From: Poriferisodalis sp026713105
GTDB lineage: Bacteria; Actinomycetota; Acidimicrobiia; Acidimicrobiales; Poriferisodalaceae
Assembly: GCA_965115995.1 (NCBI GenBank)
Contig: OZ220472.1
Span: 1,240,001-1,304,000 of the forward strand
Direction of reading: 5' to 3'
DNA length: 64,000 nucleotides
Part shown: one piece after another, positions 17,526-25,931 of the stretch
Layout of the letters: each line of letters opens with the position of its first letter
Position numbering within the stretch: the first letter of the stretch is position 1
Notes under the pieces: generated by a model
Seen by the model: only the letters and a program-made list of their open reading frames with translations
What the model was told of the DNA's origin: nothing
The model's database searches: none
Program-made: the position numbers and the translations under genes

Positions 17526-18364
17526 CAGATAACAGCACCCAGGCAATGACGCCCGAAGCCCACCTGGCCGACGTCTTGACGGCGTATGACAACTCGCCAA
17601 ACCCGCGGTTGGCCGAAATCACCACGTCGCTTATCCGGCACCTGCATGAGTTCGTCGTCGAGGTCGGATTGACCCGTGAGGAGTGGTTCGCCGGCATTGA
17701 GGCGTTGACCCGCACGGGCCAGATGTGCGACGAGCAGCGGCAGGAGTTCATTTTGCTTTCCGACACGATCGGCGTGTCGATGCTTGTCGAGATGATCAAT
17801 CACGTCGCAGCGGAAGGATCGACCGAGCCCACCGTCTTTGGGCCCTTCCACGTCGAGGGAGCACCGCATCGCGAGATGGGCGACTCGATCATCACCGATT
17901 CCATGGATGGCGATCATGAGGTCACCTACGTCGGTCGGGTACTCGGACTCGACGGCGAGCCCATCGAGGGCGCCACGCTCGACGTGTGGGAAACCGCGTC
18001 CAACGGTTTCTACGACGTGCAGGACGGCGGCCAGACGCCGATGAACATGCGCGGCATCTTCACTACCGGCAGCGACGGCCGTTACGAGATCAGGGGCATT
18101 CGCCCGGTGCCGTACCAGATCCCCGGCGACGGCCCCGCAGGAGATCTGTTGTTCGAGAATGGCCGGCACAACTGGCGCCCCGGGCATATGCACTTCGTAG
18201 TTGCCGCGCCCGGCCACAAGACGGTGATCACGCACCTGTTCGACGCCGCCAGCGATTACCTCGACAGCGACGCCGTGTTCGGCGTGCGCGACTCGCTTGT
18301 TGTGGACATGAGCGGCGACCGCTGCGAGTACGACTTCGTGCTCGAGGCGCTGCCCGCCGCATAG
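17522..18364 (+). CDS. Hydroxyquinol 1,2-dioxygenase (intradiol ring-cleavage dioxygenase)
   Basis: A 280-residue Fe(III) intradiol dioxygenase that opens benzene-1,2,4-triol to maleylacetate. The expected iron ligands are visible: Tyr164 (NGFYDVQ), Tyr198 (PVPYQIP), His222 and His224 (RPGHMHF). TGQMCDEQRQEFILLSDTIG and the C-terminal YLDSDAVFGVRDSLVVD are typical of the hydroxyquinol subgroup. The N-terminal linker-helix domain is present at about residues 10-95. GAGGAG lies 8 bases before the ATG. The first 42 bases of this gene reappear at 8243. Confidence 0.92.
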   Translation: MTDNSTQAMTPEAHLADVLTAYDNSPNPRLAEITTSLIRHLHEFVVEVGLTREEWFAGIEALTRTGQMCDEQRQEFILLSDTIGVSMLVEMINHVAAEGSTEPTVFGPFHVEGAPHREMGDSIITDSMDGDHEVTYVGRVLGLDGEPIEGATLDVWETASNGFYDVQDGGQTPMNMRGIFTTGSDGRYEIRGIRPVPYQIPGDGPAGDLLFENGRHNWRPGHMHFVVAAPGHKTVITHLFDAASDYLDSDAVFGVRDSLVVDMSGDRCEYDFVLEALPAA

Positions 18365-18372
18365 CGGGACGA

Positions 18373-18403
18373 GGGTTACCATCGCCCCGATTGAGGGGCA
18401 CCC
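18373..18403 (+). terminator. Hairpin between hydroxyquinol dioxygenase and the Mo-hydroxylase genes
   Basis: GCCCC (18384-18388) and GGGGC (18395-18399) form a 5-bp stem with a 6-base loop. GGGT at 18373 and ACCC at 18400 could extend it past a bulge. There is no T-run, so it may be a weak attenuator or mRNA-stabilising hairpin in the only sizable gap of this long unit. Confidence 0.3.
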
Positions 18404-18445
18404 GTCTTGAAGCGCCCTCACGGATGGGGCCAGGGAGGTGCGGCG

Positions 18446-19312
18446 GTGCAGTTCTGCAAGGTCCGCAGCGTCGCCGAGGCAGTCGACGAGCTGAGCCGCT
18501 GGGGCAGCGAGGGCCGCATCTTGGCGGGCGGGACCGACGTGATGCCGCAGTACTTGCGGGGCGAGCACGCTCCAGCAGTGCTGATTGACATCGGCGGCAT
18601 CGACGGCTTGCAGGGCATCTCCGACGTGGGCGGGGCGACCAGCGTCGGCGCTCTGGTCACGCTGCGCAGGCTCGCCACGGCCTCGCTCATCGCACTGCGG
18701 CACCCAGCGCTGTGCCAAGCGGCAGCCGGGGTGGGAGCGTGGCAGACCCAGACGGTGGCCACGGTGGGTGGCAATGTGTGCTCTGCGGCTGCTTCCGCTG
18801 ACACGCTTCCGGCATTGCTCGTTGCCGACGCCCAGCTCACCTTGGTGTCGAAGTCGGGCCGGCGACGAATGGAACTTGGCGAGTTTCTCGATGGAGCGGG
18901 CGCGACCGCATTGCGGCCGACAGAACTGCTGCGTGCTATCGAGCTGGAGCCGATCGGCGAACGCGCCGCCGAGGGATACCTCAAGGTGGGGCGTCGCAGC
19001 GCCATGGAGCTCGCGGTGGTGGGATTGGCACTCCGGCTGCAGGTTGCGCCGAGAGGTGTCGTCAGCGATGCCCGCATCGCCGTGTGCGGCGGGACTCGAT
19101 CTCCCCACCGGGTGCCCAGCGCAGAATCTGCTCTGTTGGGAACCCAGGTCGCCGGTGGCCGAATCGATTGTGCGGAGGCCGGTGCCGAGCTCGCGAGTGT
19201 TGCAGCACCCGAATCGACCGAAACGGCGCGGTACCGGCGACGGGTGCTTCCCGGCCTGCTGAGCCGGCTCGCGGACCGTTGCGTCGCCGACATCTCCGGG
19301 GCGGACAGCTAA
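18446..19312 (+). CDS. Molybdenum hydroxylase FAD-binding subunit (CoxM/XdhB-like)
   Basis: A 288-residue FAD subunit of the xanthine dehydrogenase/CO dehydrogenase family. The two FAD-binding motifs are present, RILAGGTDVMPQ near residue 25 and TVGGNVCSAAASADTLPAL near 107. It passes electrons from the 2Fe-2S subunit to an acceptor. The GTG at 18446 is chosen over an upstream TTG because GGGAGG at 18433-18438 is well spaced for it. The order FAD, 2Fe-2S, Mo subunit with overlapping ends matches the Cox arrangement. Confidence 0.92.
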   Translation: MQFCKVRSVAEAVDELSRWGSEGRILAGGTDVMPQYLRGEHAPAVLIDIGGIDGLQGISDVGGATSVGALVTLRRLATASLIALRHPALCQAAAGVGAWQTQTVATVGGNVCSAAASADTLPALLVADAQLTLVSKSGRRRMELGEFLDGAGATALRPTELLRAIELEPIGERAAEGYLKVGRRSAMELAVVGLALRLQVAPRGVVSDARIAVCGGTRSPHRVPSAESALLGTQVAGGRIDCAEAGAELASVAAPESTETARYRRRVLPGLLSRLADRCVADISGADS

Positions 19313-19803
19313 TGGCTGCCGCTGGGGGCGAGCAGTCCGTGTCGATCCGGCTGGTCGTGAACGAACGGCCCCACGTGCTTGACGTCGGGGCGGGAGAGAC
19401 CCTGCTGGGCACGCTGCGCGAGCGTCTCGCTCTTACCGGTCCGAAGGAAGCGTGCTGTGAAGGTGAGTGCGGTGCATGCACCGTGCTGGTGGACGGCGCG
19501 CCCGTTGCATCGTGCATCGCGGCCGCCGGGTCGATGGATGGCCGCACCATTCGCACGGTCGAAGGGCTCGCTGGTGCGGGTGAGCTCACTGTGCTGCAGC
19601 AGGCCTTTGTGAGCCATGCCGCCGTCCAATGCGGCTATTGCACGCCCGGAGTGCTGATGGTGCTGACGGCGTTACTCGACGACGTGCCGGATCCCTCCGA
19701 GACCGACATCCGTCAGGCGCTCGCAGGGAACATCTGCCGCTGCACGGGCTACCAGCAGATCGTCGACGCCGCGCTCGACGCCGCCGGGGCGGTGTCACCA
19801 TGA
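19312..19803 (+). CDS. Molybdenum hydroxylase [2Fe-2S] subunit (CoxS/XdhC-like)
   Basis: A 163-residue subunit with two [2Fe-2S] clusters. The plant-type ferredoxin cysteines are C48, C53, C56 and C68 (ACCEGECGAC then ASC). The C-terminal helical cluster uses C107, C110, C142 and C144 (CGYCTPG and CRCTGY). It relays electrons from the molybdenum centre to FAD. The ATG overlaps the previous TAA by one base and its TGA overlaps the next ATG. The first 10 residues are a short extension typical of actinobacterial forms. Confidence 0.94.
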   Translation: MAAAGGEQSVSIRLVVNERPHVLDVGAGETLLGTLRERLALTGPKEACCEGECGACTVLVDGAPVASCIAAAGSMDGRTIRTVEGLAGAGELTVLQQAFVSHAAVQCGYCTPGVLMVLTALLDDVPDPSETDIRQALAGNICRCTGYQQIVDAALDAAGAVSP

Positions 19804-22106
19804 GAGCGCTCGGCGCCAACCCAGCCCGCAGCGATGCTGACGCAAAGCTGCGAGGCGAAGCAGTCTTCGGCGCCGACCTCGGCCGGCCGGGAATGTTGTG
19901 GGCTGCTGTCTCCCGATCACCTGTCGCTGCCGGACAGATCCGTGCCGTCAACACTCGCCCCGCTCTGGCAATCGACGGTGTTCTGGAGGTGCTGACAGCG
20001 GCTGACGTGCCGGATTGGCGCACCGGTGTGATCGTGTCTGACACTCCATTCTTGGCCGCCGACTATGTGGCCTATGAGGGAGAGCCGTTGGCAATCGTGG
20101 TCGCTGACAGCCGGGTCGCAGCCGAGGCTGGCGCAAGCGCGATCGTCGCCGACATCGGGCCGATCGAGCCGATTTCCACGCCGGAGCAGGCCCTCGCACC
20201 AGGTGCTCGTTTGGTTCATCCCGAATGGAATCGCTTCGCCGTGGCCGGCGGTGCCGATATCGGGCGCGACGGCAACGTGGTGGCAGAGGTGGTCCATGAT
20301 CCCGGCGATCTTGATGCGGCATTCGCTGCGGCAGATCTGGTGGTGGAGGGCACCTATCGAACGCCTCGGCAGTATCAAGCGCACCTCGAGCCCAAGATGG
20401 CACTGGCTGTCTTCGAGTCGGGCCGTTACACCATTGAGGTTTCTCACCAGTACCCATTCCGCCTGCGAGACCGGATCGCTCAGATGCTGGCGCTCAAGCC
20501 CTCGTCGTTGCGGGTGGTCGGTCACCACATCGGCGGGGGTTTCGGCGCCAAGCTCGATGTCAGCGTCGAAGCGTTCGCTGCGCTCCTGGCCCAGCGATAT
20601 CGCCGCCCCGTGCGCATGCAGCACAGTGCACTCGAAGAACGGCTCGTGGCGCCGTGCCGGGCCAACGCGCTGGTGTCGGTTCGCTCTGCTGTGCGGGGTG
20701 ACGGCACGATCCTGGCGACCGAGGTCGAGATCGTGTCCGACAGCGGTGCCTATGCCAACAATGGCCCAGCACTGTCGGCCATACCCATGTTTGTGTTCGG
20801 CTCGATCTACCGGGTAGGCACCGCTCGGATACGGACCCGCAACGTGTACACCAACACGGCGCCTACCGGTGCCTACCGGGGAGTGAACGGACCCTGGCTG
20901 GTGTTCGCCAACGAGCGTCACATGGATGCCATCGCGGATGCGCTTGGCCGCGATCGCCGGGAGTATCGGCTGGCGTCGTTGTCTCAAGATGGCGAGCTGA
21001 TGCGCAACGGGCAGCCGCTCGAAGAGGTCTCGATCCTGCATGAGGCCTTTGAACGAGTCGACGAGCTCGCACCCTGGCACGCCATTTCGGAGCGCACAGC
21101 AGCATCGAAGAGTTCGGGCGATGGCGTGCTGCGCGGTGTCGGCCAGGCTGCGTCGGTCTGGCTGACCAACCCGATGCCGGGTCATGCCACGGTGAAGCTG
21201 AACGAGGACGGCACCGCGACGGTGATCACCTCGGCGACCGAAAATGGCTCCGGTGCCGTCGCGACCGGCCTGCGGCAAGTCGCAGCCGAGGCACTCGGAC
21301 TTGCTGCGGATGATGTGATGATCACGATGCCCGACACCGACGCCACCGGCTACGACGCTGGGTCACAGGGCAGCCGCACCACGCATGTGGTGGGCCGGGC
21401 CATCGCCGACGCCTCAGCGGAAGTGCGACGCCAGGTGATCGACCAGGCATCGCACATGCTCGAAGCGGCCCCCGAAGACCTCGAGATCGCCGAGGGCGTC
21501 GTGACGGTCGCGGGGGTGCCCGCTGCCAGCGTGACTCTCGGTCAGGTCGCACAGGCAGCCACATGGTCCGAAGGGCCGATCGCCGTTGGTGCGTCCTACG
21601 TCACCCCGACACCGCAGCACGATCCCATGTGTGCAACCGGCATGCTGATCAAGGGCTGGCCGACGCCCACGTATCACCTTCACCAGGCCGAGGTGAGCGT
21701 CGATCCGGTCACCGGTCAGGTCACCGTGGATCGCTACGTGGTCTGCCAGGAGGTCGGGCGGGCGATTCATCCAGCCGCCCTTGCCGGTCAGATCCAGGGC
21801 GGCGTCGCGCAGGGCTTGGGCTTCGCGCTGAGCGAGCGCGTCGATATCGACCACGGCCGCTACGTTCAGCGCACCTTCAAGGAACATGGCCTGCCGCTGG
21901 CCGCAGACGTGCCGAAGGTGGAGATGATCGTGATGGAACACCCCGACTCCGCTGGCCCCTACGGTGCAAAGGGCGCCGCCGAGCCACCCGTCGTCCCGGT
22001 AGCGGCTGCTGTTGCCAATGCGGTCTCCGACGCCATCGGCGCACCGATCGACACGCTGCCGATTACCCCCGCAGACGTGCTCGACGCGCTGGAGCGAGCG
22101 CAGTGA
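19800..22106 (+). CDS. Molybdenum hydroxylase large subunit (CoxL/XdhA-like)
   Basis: A 768-residue molybdopterin-binding subunit. It has the aldehyde oxidase hammerhead domain at about 10-130, HHIGGGFGAK near 240 and GAYRGVNGP near 358. The C-terminal GPYGAKGAAEPP near 720 has Glu in the catalytic position. It lacks the AYRCSFR active loop of true form I CO dehydrogenase, so it should hydroxylate an organic substrate. In this setting a hydroxylated aromatic or N-heterocycle is a fair guess, given the hydantoinase that follows. The start at ATG 19800 overlaps the small-subunit stop, and the in-frame extension upstream is antiparallel noise. Confidence 0.92.
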   Translation: MRALGANPARSDADAKLRGEAVFGADLGRPGMLWAAVSRSPVAAGQIRAVNTRPALAIDGVLEVLTAADVPDWRTGVIVSDTPFLAADYVAYEGEPLAIVVADSRVAAEAGASAIVADIGPIEPISTPEQALAPGARLVHPEWNRFAVAGGADIGRDGNVVAEVVHDPGDLDAAFAAADLVVEGTYRTPRQYQAHLEPKMALAVFESGRYTIEVSHQYPFRLRDRIAQMLALKPSSLRVVGHHIGGGFGAKLDVSVEAFAALLAQRYRRPVRMQHSALEERLVAPCRANALVSVRSAVRGDGTILATEVEIVSDSGAYANNGPALSAIPMFVFGSIYRVGTARIRTRNVYTNTAPTGAYRGVNGPWLVFANERHMDAIADALGRDRREYRLASLSQDGELMRNGQPLEEVSILHEAFERVDELAPWHAISERTAASKSSGDGVLRGVGQAASVWLTNPMPGHATVKLNEDGTATVITSATENGSGAVATGLRQVAAEALGLAADDVMITMPDTDATGYDAGSQGSRTTHVVGRAIADASAEVRRQVIDQASHMLEAAPEDLEIAEGVVTVAGVPAASVTLGQVAQAATWSEGPIAVGASYVTPTPQHDPMCATGMLIKGWPTPTYHLHQAEVSVDPVTGQVTVDRYVVCQEVGRAIHPAALAGQIQGGVAQGLGFALSERVDIDHGRYVQRTFKEHGLPLAADVPKVEMIVMEHPDSAGPYGAKGAAEPPVVPVAAAVANAVSDAIGAPIDTLPITPADVLDALERAQ

Positions 22107-23722
22107 GTGGCGCAGAATTTCCGCCGCCTGCGCCCTTGCGCATCGGCGTGGACGTCGGCGGGACCAACACCGATGCGGTCGCCATGTCCGCCGAAGATGT
22201 CGTCGGCTGGGCGAAGGCAACAACGACGCCGGACGTCACCGAAGGGATCGTGACGGCGGTGCAGTCGCTGCTCGGCGAGCACGATCTGTCTCCCGATGCG
22301 ATCAGCGCCGTCATGATCGGCACGACGCATTTCACCAATGCGCTGGTGGAGGGACGCCGGCTGGTCCCGACAGCCGTGGTGCGTCTCGGACTTCCGGCCA
22401 CCAAGGGACTGCCGCCGTTCATCGACTGGCCCGATCGGCTGCGGGAGGTGCTGGGAGATCACGTCTATCTCTGCCACGGCGGTCACGAATTCGACGGTCG
22501 ACTCATCAGTCCGATCGATCACGACGAGCTGCGTGCCGCGGCGCAGGACATCGCGTCGGCGGGCGTGGTTTCGGTGGCGGTGACATCAGTGTTCTCACCG
22601 GTTGACGCCAGCTTCGAAGCCGAGGCTCAAGAAGTCTTGACAGACGAGGCACCCGAACTCGACATCAGCCTGTCGAGCGAGATCGGACGCCTTGGGCTGC
22701 TCGAACGTGAGAATGCGGCGATTGTGAATGCATGCCTGCGTCCGCTGGCCGAGCGAACCGTTGTGGGGCTCACCAGGGCGTTGGTCGAGCTCGGCCTCGA
22801 TTGCCCGCTGCATGTCAGCCAGAACGATGGGACGCTGATGAGTGCCGACTTCGCTCGGCGCTATCCCGTGGCCACCTTTGCCTCCGGTCCGACGAACTCG
22901 ATGCGCGGCGCTGCCTTTCTAAGCGGCATCCGCGACGGAGTCGTCGTCGATGTTGGCGGCACAACCTCAGACATCGGCGTGCTGGTGCACGGATTCCCCA
23001 GAGAAGCCTCCACGGCAGTCTCGGTGGCAGGAGTGCGCACGAACTTCCGGATGCCCGACGTGATGTCACTGGGACTGGGCGGGGGGAGCTTGGTGCGATC
23101 ACGCAACGGTCCCCGCAGCGAGGTGACAGTGGGCCCCGACAGCGTCGGCTACGAGCTGACCGAGCGGGCGCTTGTGTTCGGCGGCGACGAGCTGACAGCG
23201 ACCGATGTGGCCGCGGCTGCGGGCATGGCTGACATCGGCGAAGCGACCTCAGTCGGCGAGCTCGATCCTGCGCTCGTGAGCGATGCAGTCGAATGCATGC
23301 AGGACATGCTCGCCGAGGTCGTCGAGCAGATGAAGACCTTTGCGGACCCGGTACCGGTCGTGATCGTCGGCGGCGGGGGAGTGCTGGTGCGTGATGGTCT
23401 CGCAGGTGCATCGGAGACAATCCGCCCGAACCATTTCTCGGTCGCCAGCGCGATCGGTGCCGCGATCGCCCAAGTCGGCGCCGAGACCGACCGGGTGTAC
23501 TCGATGGCGGAGATGACCCGCGACGAGGCGATGGCCGAGGCCCGCTCGGCCACCGCCCAGCGTGCCGTCGACGCTGGGGCCGACCCAGACACGGTCGAGA
23601 TCACCGACATCGACGAGATCCCGCTGACATACCTGCCGTCGAACGCCATCCGTATCAGGGTGAAGGCAGTGGGAGACTTGGCGTCGGTCAACGGTCCTTC
23701 GCATGGGGGAGCGGGCACATGA
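22103..23722 (+). CDS. Hydantoinase/oxoprolinase family protein
   Basis: A 539-residue ATP-grasping protein of the HyuA/oxoprolinase A family, with an actin-like ATPase fold. The N-terminal RIGVDVGGTNTDAVAM is the phosphate-1 motif. IGTTHFTNALVEGR follows near residue 75, and VVDVGGTTSDIGVLV near 283 is the second phosphate loop. Such enzymes hydrolyse cyclic amides with ATP, or activate carbonyl groups. The GTG start overlaps the large-subunit stop by 4 bases. Its length is that of the short form that lacks the HyuB partner and usually travels with a DUF917 gene. A DUF917 gene lies 1 kb downstream on the opposite strand. Confidence 0.9.
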   Translation: MSGAEFPPPAPLRIGVDVGGTNTDAVAMSAEDVVGWAKATTTPDVTEGIVTAVQSLLGEHDLSPDAISAVMIGTTHFTNALVEGRRLVPTAVVRLGLPATKGLPPFIDWPDRLREVLGDHVYLCHGGHEFDGRLISPIDHDELRAAAQDIASAGVVSVAVTSVFSPVDASFEAEAQEVLTDEAPELDISLSSEIGRLGLLERENAAIVNACLRPLAERTVVGLTRALVELGLDCPLHVSQNDGTLMSADFARRYPVATFASGPTNSMRGAAFLSGIRDGVVVDVGGTTSDIGVLVHGFPREASTAVSVAGVRTNFRMPDVMSLGLGGGSLVRSRNGPRSEVTVGPDSVGYELTERALVFGGDELTATDVAAAAGMADIGEATSVGELDPALVSDAVECMQDMLAEVVEQMKTFADPVPVVIVGGGGVLVRDGLAGASETIRPNHFSVASAIGAAIAQVGAETDRVYSMAEMTRDEAMAEARSATAQRAVDAGADPDTVEITDIDEIPLTYLPSNAIRIRVKAVGDLASVNGPSHGGAGT

Positions 23723-24708
23723 GCAGTGAGGGATCGATCGGGATCATCTTGGGCAGCGCGATAGCTCCCGAGGCCATCGCGGATGCCGCGGCGCAGGCGG
23801 AATCGAGCGGCTTCGACGAGATCTGGCTCGCTGAGGACTACTTCTTCACCGGCGGCATCTCGGGCGCATCGATGGTGCTCGGCGCCACCGAAGAGATCAC
23901 GGTGGGCCTCGGCGTCGTGTCGGCAGTGGCACGCCACCCCTCGGTGCTGGCGATGGAGCTGGCGACGCTGAGCCGATCGTCGCCGGAACGGCTGGTGGCC
24001 GGGGTTGGACTGGGTGTGCCGGTGTGGGTCCGTCAGATGGGCCTGCATCCACGGTCGCCGATGACGGCGGTGCGTGAATGCGTGAGCGCTGTCAAGACGC
24101 TGCTCGCTGGAGACGTGCTCGATCGCCGCGGTGAGGTGTTCGAATTCAACAACGTCAAGCTCACGTATCCCGAGACGGGCTCGCCGATGCCGGTGCGGCT
24201 GGGCGTCTCAGGTCCCAACATGCTTCGCCTCGGCGGCGAGATCGCGGATGGCACCGTGCTGTCGGTGTGCTCCAGTCTTCGGTATGTGGAGTGGGCGAAA
24301 GAACGCATCGACGAAGGCCGCCAGATCGCGGGCCGCACCGATCCTCATCCCATCACGGTCTTCGCGTTGTATGCAGTGGACGAGGACGGTCAGGCGGCGC
24401 GAGATTCCGCTCGGGCGTCGCTGGCCTTCTACCGCCAGCACGGGCCGAATGCGCTCACCGACGTGTACGGGATCTCCGAGGAACTGCAGGTGTTGATCGA
24501 CCAGGGCGGCTACAAGGCAGTGCGCGACGGCATGCCCGACCAGTGGGTCGCCGACCTGACGGTGGCGGGGACACCGGCCGAGTGTGCCGCCAAGATCCGC
24601 GCCCTGTGGGCCGGCGGCGCCGACTCCGTGGCGTTGTTCCCGCTAGCCACCGACCGCTTAGCAGAGATCATCGACCTCACCGCAAAGGAAGTCTTGCCCC
24701 TCACCTGA
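23719..24708 (+). CDS. LLM class flavin/F420-dependent oxidoreductase
   Basis: A 329-residue luciferase-like protein, the last gene of the long plus-strand unit. SGFDEIWLAEDYFFTGG near residue 32, GLGVVSAVARHPSVLAMELA and MPVRLGVSGPNMLRLGGEIA are typical of the F420-dependent Mer-like branch, in which the flavin cofactor reduces or oxidises the substrate by hydride transfer. The ATG overlaps the hydantoinase stop (ATGA). The C-terminal VAGTPAECAAKIRALWAGGA helix is also standard. The substrate is unknown. Position suggests a step in the same pathway as the Mo hydroxylase. Confidence 0.9.
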   Translation: MSSEGSIGIILGSAIAPEAIADAAAQAESSGFDEIWLAEDYFFTGGISGASMVLGATEEITVGLGVVSAVARHPSVLAMELATLSRSSPERLVAGVGLGVPVWVRQMGLHPRSPMTAVRECVSAVKTLLAGDVLDRRGEVFEFNNVKLTYPETGSPMPVRLGVSGPNMLRLGGEIADGTVLSVCSSLRYVEWAKERIDEGRQIAGRTDPHPITVFALYAVDEDGQAARDSARASLAFYRQHGPNALTDVYGISEELQVLIDQGGYKAVRDGMPDQWVADLTVAGTPAECAAKIRALWAGGADSVALFPLATDRLAEIIDLTAKEVLPLT

Positions 24709-24712
24709 TCAT

Positions 24713-24773
24713 CGGGTGAGCGTCGGCGAAGCCTTGGCGCCTTTTCGGGTGAGCGCCGGCGAAGCCTTGGCGC
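24713..24773 (+). repeat. Two-copy 28-base repeat between convergent genes
   Basis: Copies at 24713-24740 and 24746-24773 differ at one base and repeat with a 33-base period. Copy 2 can fold with GCGCC and GGCGC arms around GGCGAAGCCTT. Located between the stop codons of convergent genes, the pair could act as a two-way terminator or be a dispersed intergenic repeat. Confidence 0.85.
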
Positions 24774-24778
24774 TCGCA

Positions 24779-25849
24779 TTAGACAGCGGGGATGTAGTCG
24801 GCGTCGATGCCGAATGCGTGCGGTCCGACGACGGCCAGGGCTTCGGGAGTGCGCAGCAGATCAGGAGCCGGCAGCACGAGCACGTCTGCGCGGACGCCGA
24901 AACGCAGGAGTTCGGTCGTGATCGGTTCGCCGGTGTCGGAGGTGACGAGCGTGATGAGATCGGGCACCATCACCTGGGGTTCGTCGTCCTCGTAGATGGC
25001 GAGGTTCTCATTCTGGAAGTCAATGCGGATGGTGCGCCCGGCGTCGTCGCCGATGCCCGCCACGGTCATCTGGCCGCGTGCAAACCCCGCCGCGTTGCGC
25101 CGGTGCACATCGGTCACCTTGCCGCGGAGGTATCGCATGCCCCCAGCGACGCCCAGGATCGCCTCGCTGGGGTCGTCCTTGACCTCACGGGCGTGATGCA
25201 CCGCATGGCCTATGTCGCTGGCCAGCCGCAACGTGTTCGGGATGATCGAGCGGCGGCAGTATGCGCCGTCCATCACGGCCGACGCCAGCCCGGTGTGAGC
25301 TCCCATCTCGACGGTCGCTGCGCGGGCTATGCGCTCGAGCCACTTGGCGTCGGGCACCTCGGCGATGACCACCTGGCTGCCTCGCTCGTCGGCAATGGCG
25401 GCGGGGTAGGGGCTGCCGCCGTAGATGAGGTAGGTGATCATCTGCAGCTCCGGGAAGGCCCGGCCCATGCCGTCGCCGTTCACGATGGGGATGTCCATTG
25501 CCGCGGCCACCACCATCGGCACCATCGAGTTGCTGCCGCCCATCTCGAATGGCGCGATGGCATCGAACTTGCGGCCCAGGTGGCTCTCCAGCGCCCGGGC
25601 GGCCACGGTTTCCTCGTCTCCGCCGGCCAGTTTTTCGTGACTCACCATCGGTGAGCCCATGCCGCCGACCGCCACGAGCAGATCGTCATCGGCAATCTCG
25701 TCGGGCTCGATAACCCGTACCTGGCCACCGGTACGCATCACCTGCAGCACCCGTAGTCGACCGAGGTAGGGGTTCCCGCCGCCGCCGGTGCCCAGCACCG
25801 CCGCTCCGAGTGCAATCGGTGCGAGATCAGGCTCGGTGATCTCCCACAC
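24779..25849 (-). CDS. DUF917 domain-containing protein
   Basis: A 356-residue protein of the DUF917 family. Family features are ALGAAVLGTGGGGNPYLGR near residue 14, GGMGSPMVSHEKL near 62, FEMGGSNSMVPMVVAAAMDI with IPIVNGDGMGRAFPE near 120-135, and SVF-like strands at the C-terminus. The biochemical function of the family is unclear. Members usually accompany hydantoinase/oxoprolinase proteins and are annotated as their partners. The GTG at 25849 is preceded by AGGAGGG. It ends an operon-like row of five minus-strand genes beginning at 30554, though an 82-base gap separates it from the aldehyde dehydrogenase. Confidence 0.9.
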   Translation of the reverse strand: MWEITEPDLAPIALGAAVLGTGGGGNPYLGRLRVLQVMRTGGQVRVIEPDEIADDDLLVAVGGMGSPMVSHEKLAGGDEETVAARALESHLGRKFDAIAPFEMGGSNSMVPMVVAAAMDIPIVNGDGMGRAFPELQMITYLIYGGSPYPAAIADERGSQVVIAEVPDAKWLERIARAATVEMGAHTGLASAVMDGAYCRRSIIPNTLRLASDIGHAVHHAREVKDDPSEAILGVAGGMRYLRGKVTDVHRRNAAGFARGQMTVAGIGDDAGRTIRIDFQNENLAIYEDDEPQVMVPDLITLVTSDTGEPITTELLRFGVRADVLVLPAPDLLRTPEALAVVGPHAFGIDADYIPAV

Positions 25850-25931
25850 GGCATCCCTCCTGCAATCCGCGACGCAGCGACAGCCGACGCTACCCCGCTC
25901 CGGTAAATCGGTTGTTGGGCTGCCCGGACGC

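Noticed and set aside
18446..22106. The Cox-type genes as an aerobic CO dehydrogenase
   Set aside because: The large subunit lacks the AYRCSFR active-site loop of true CO dehydrogenase. GAYRGVNGP indicates another hydroxylase.
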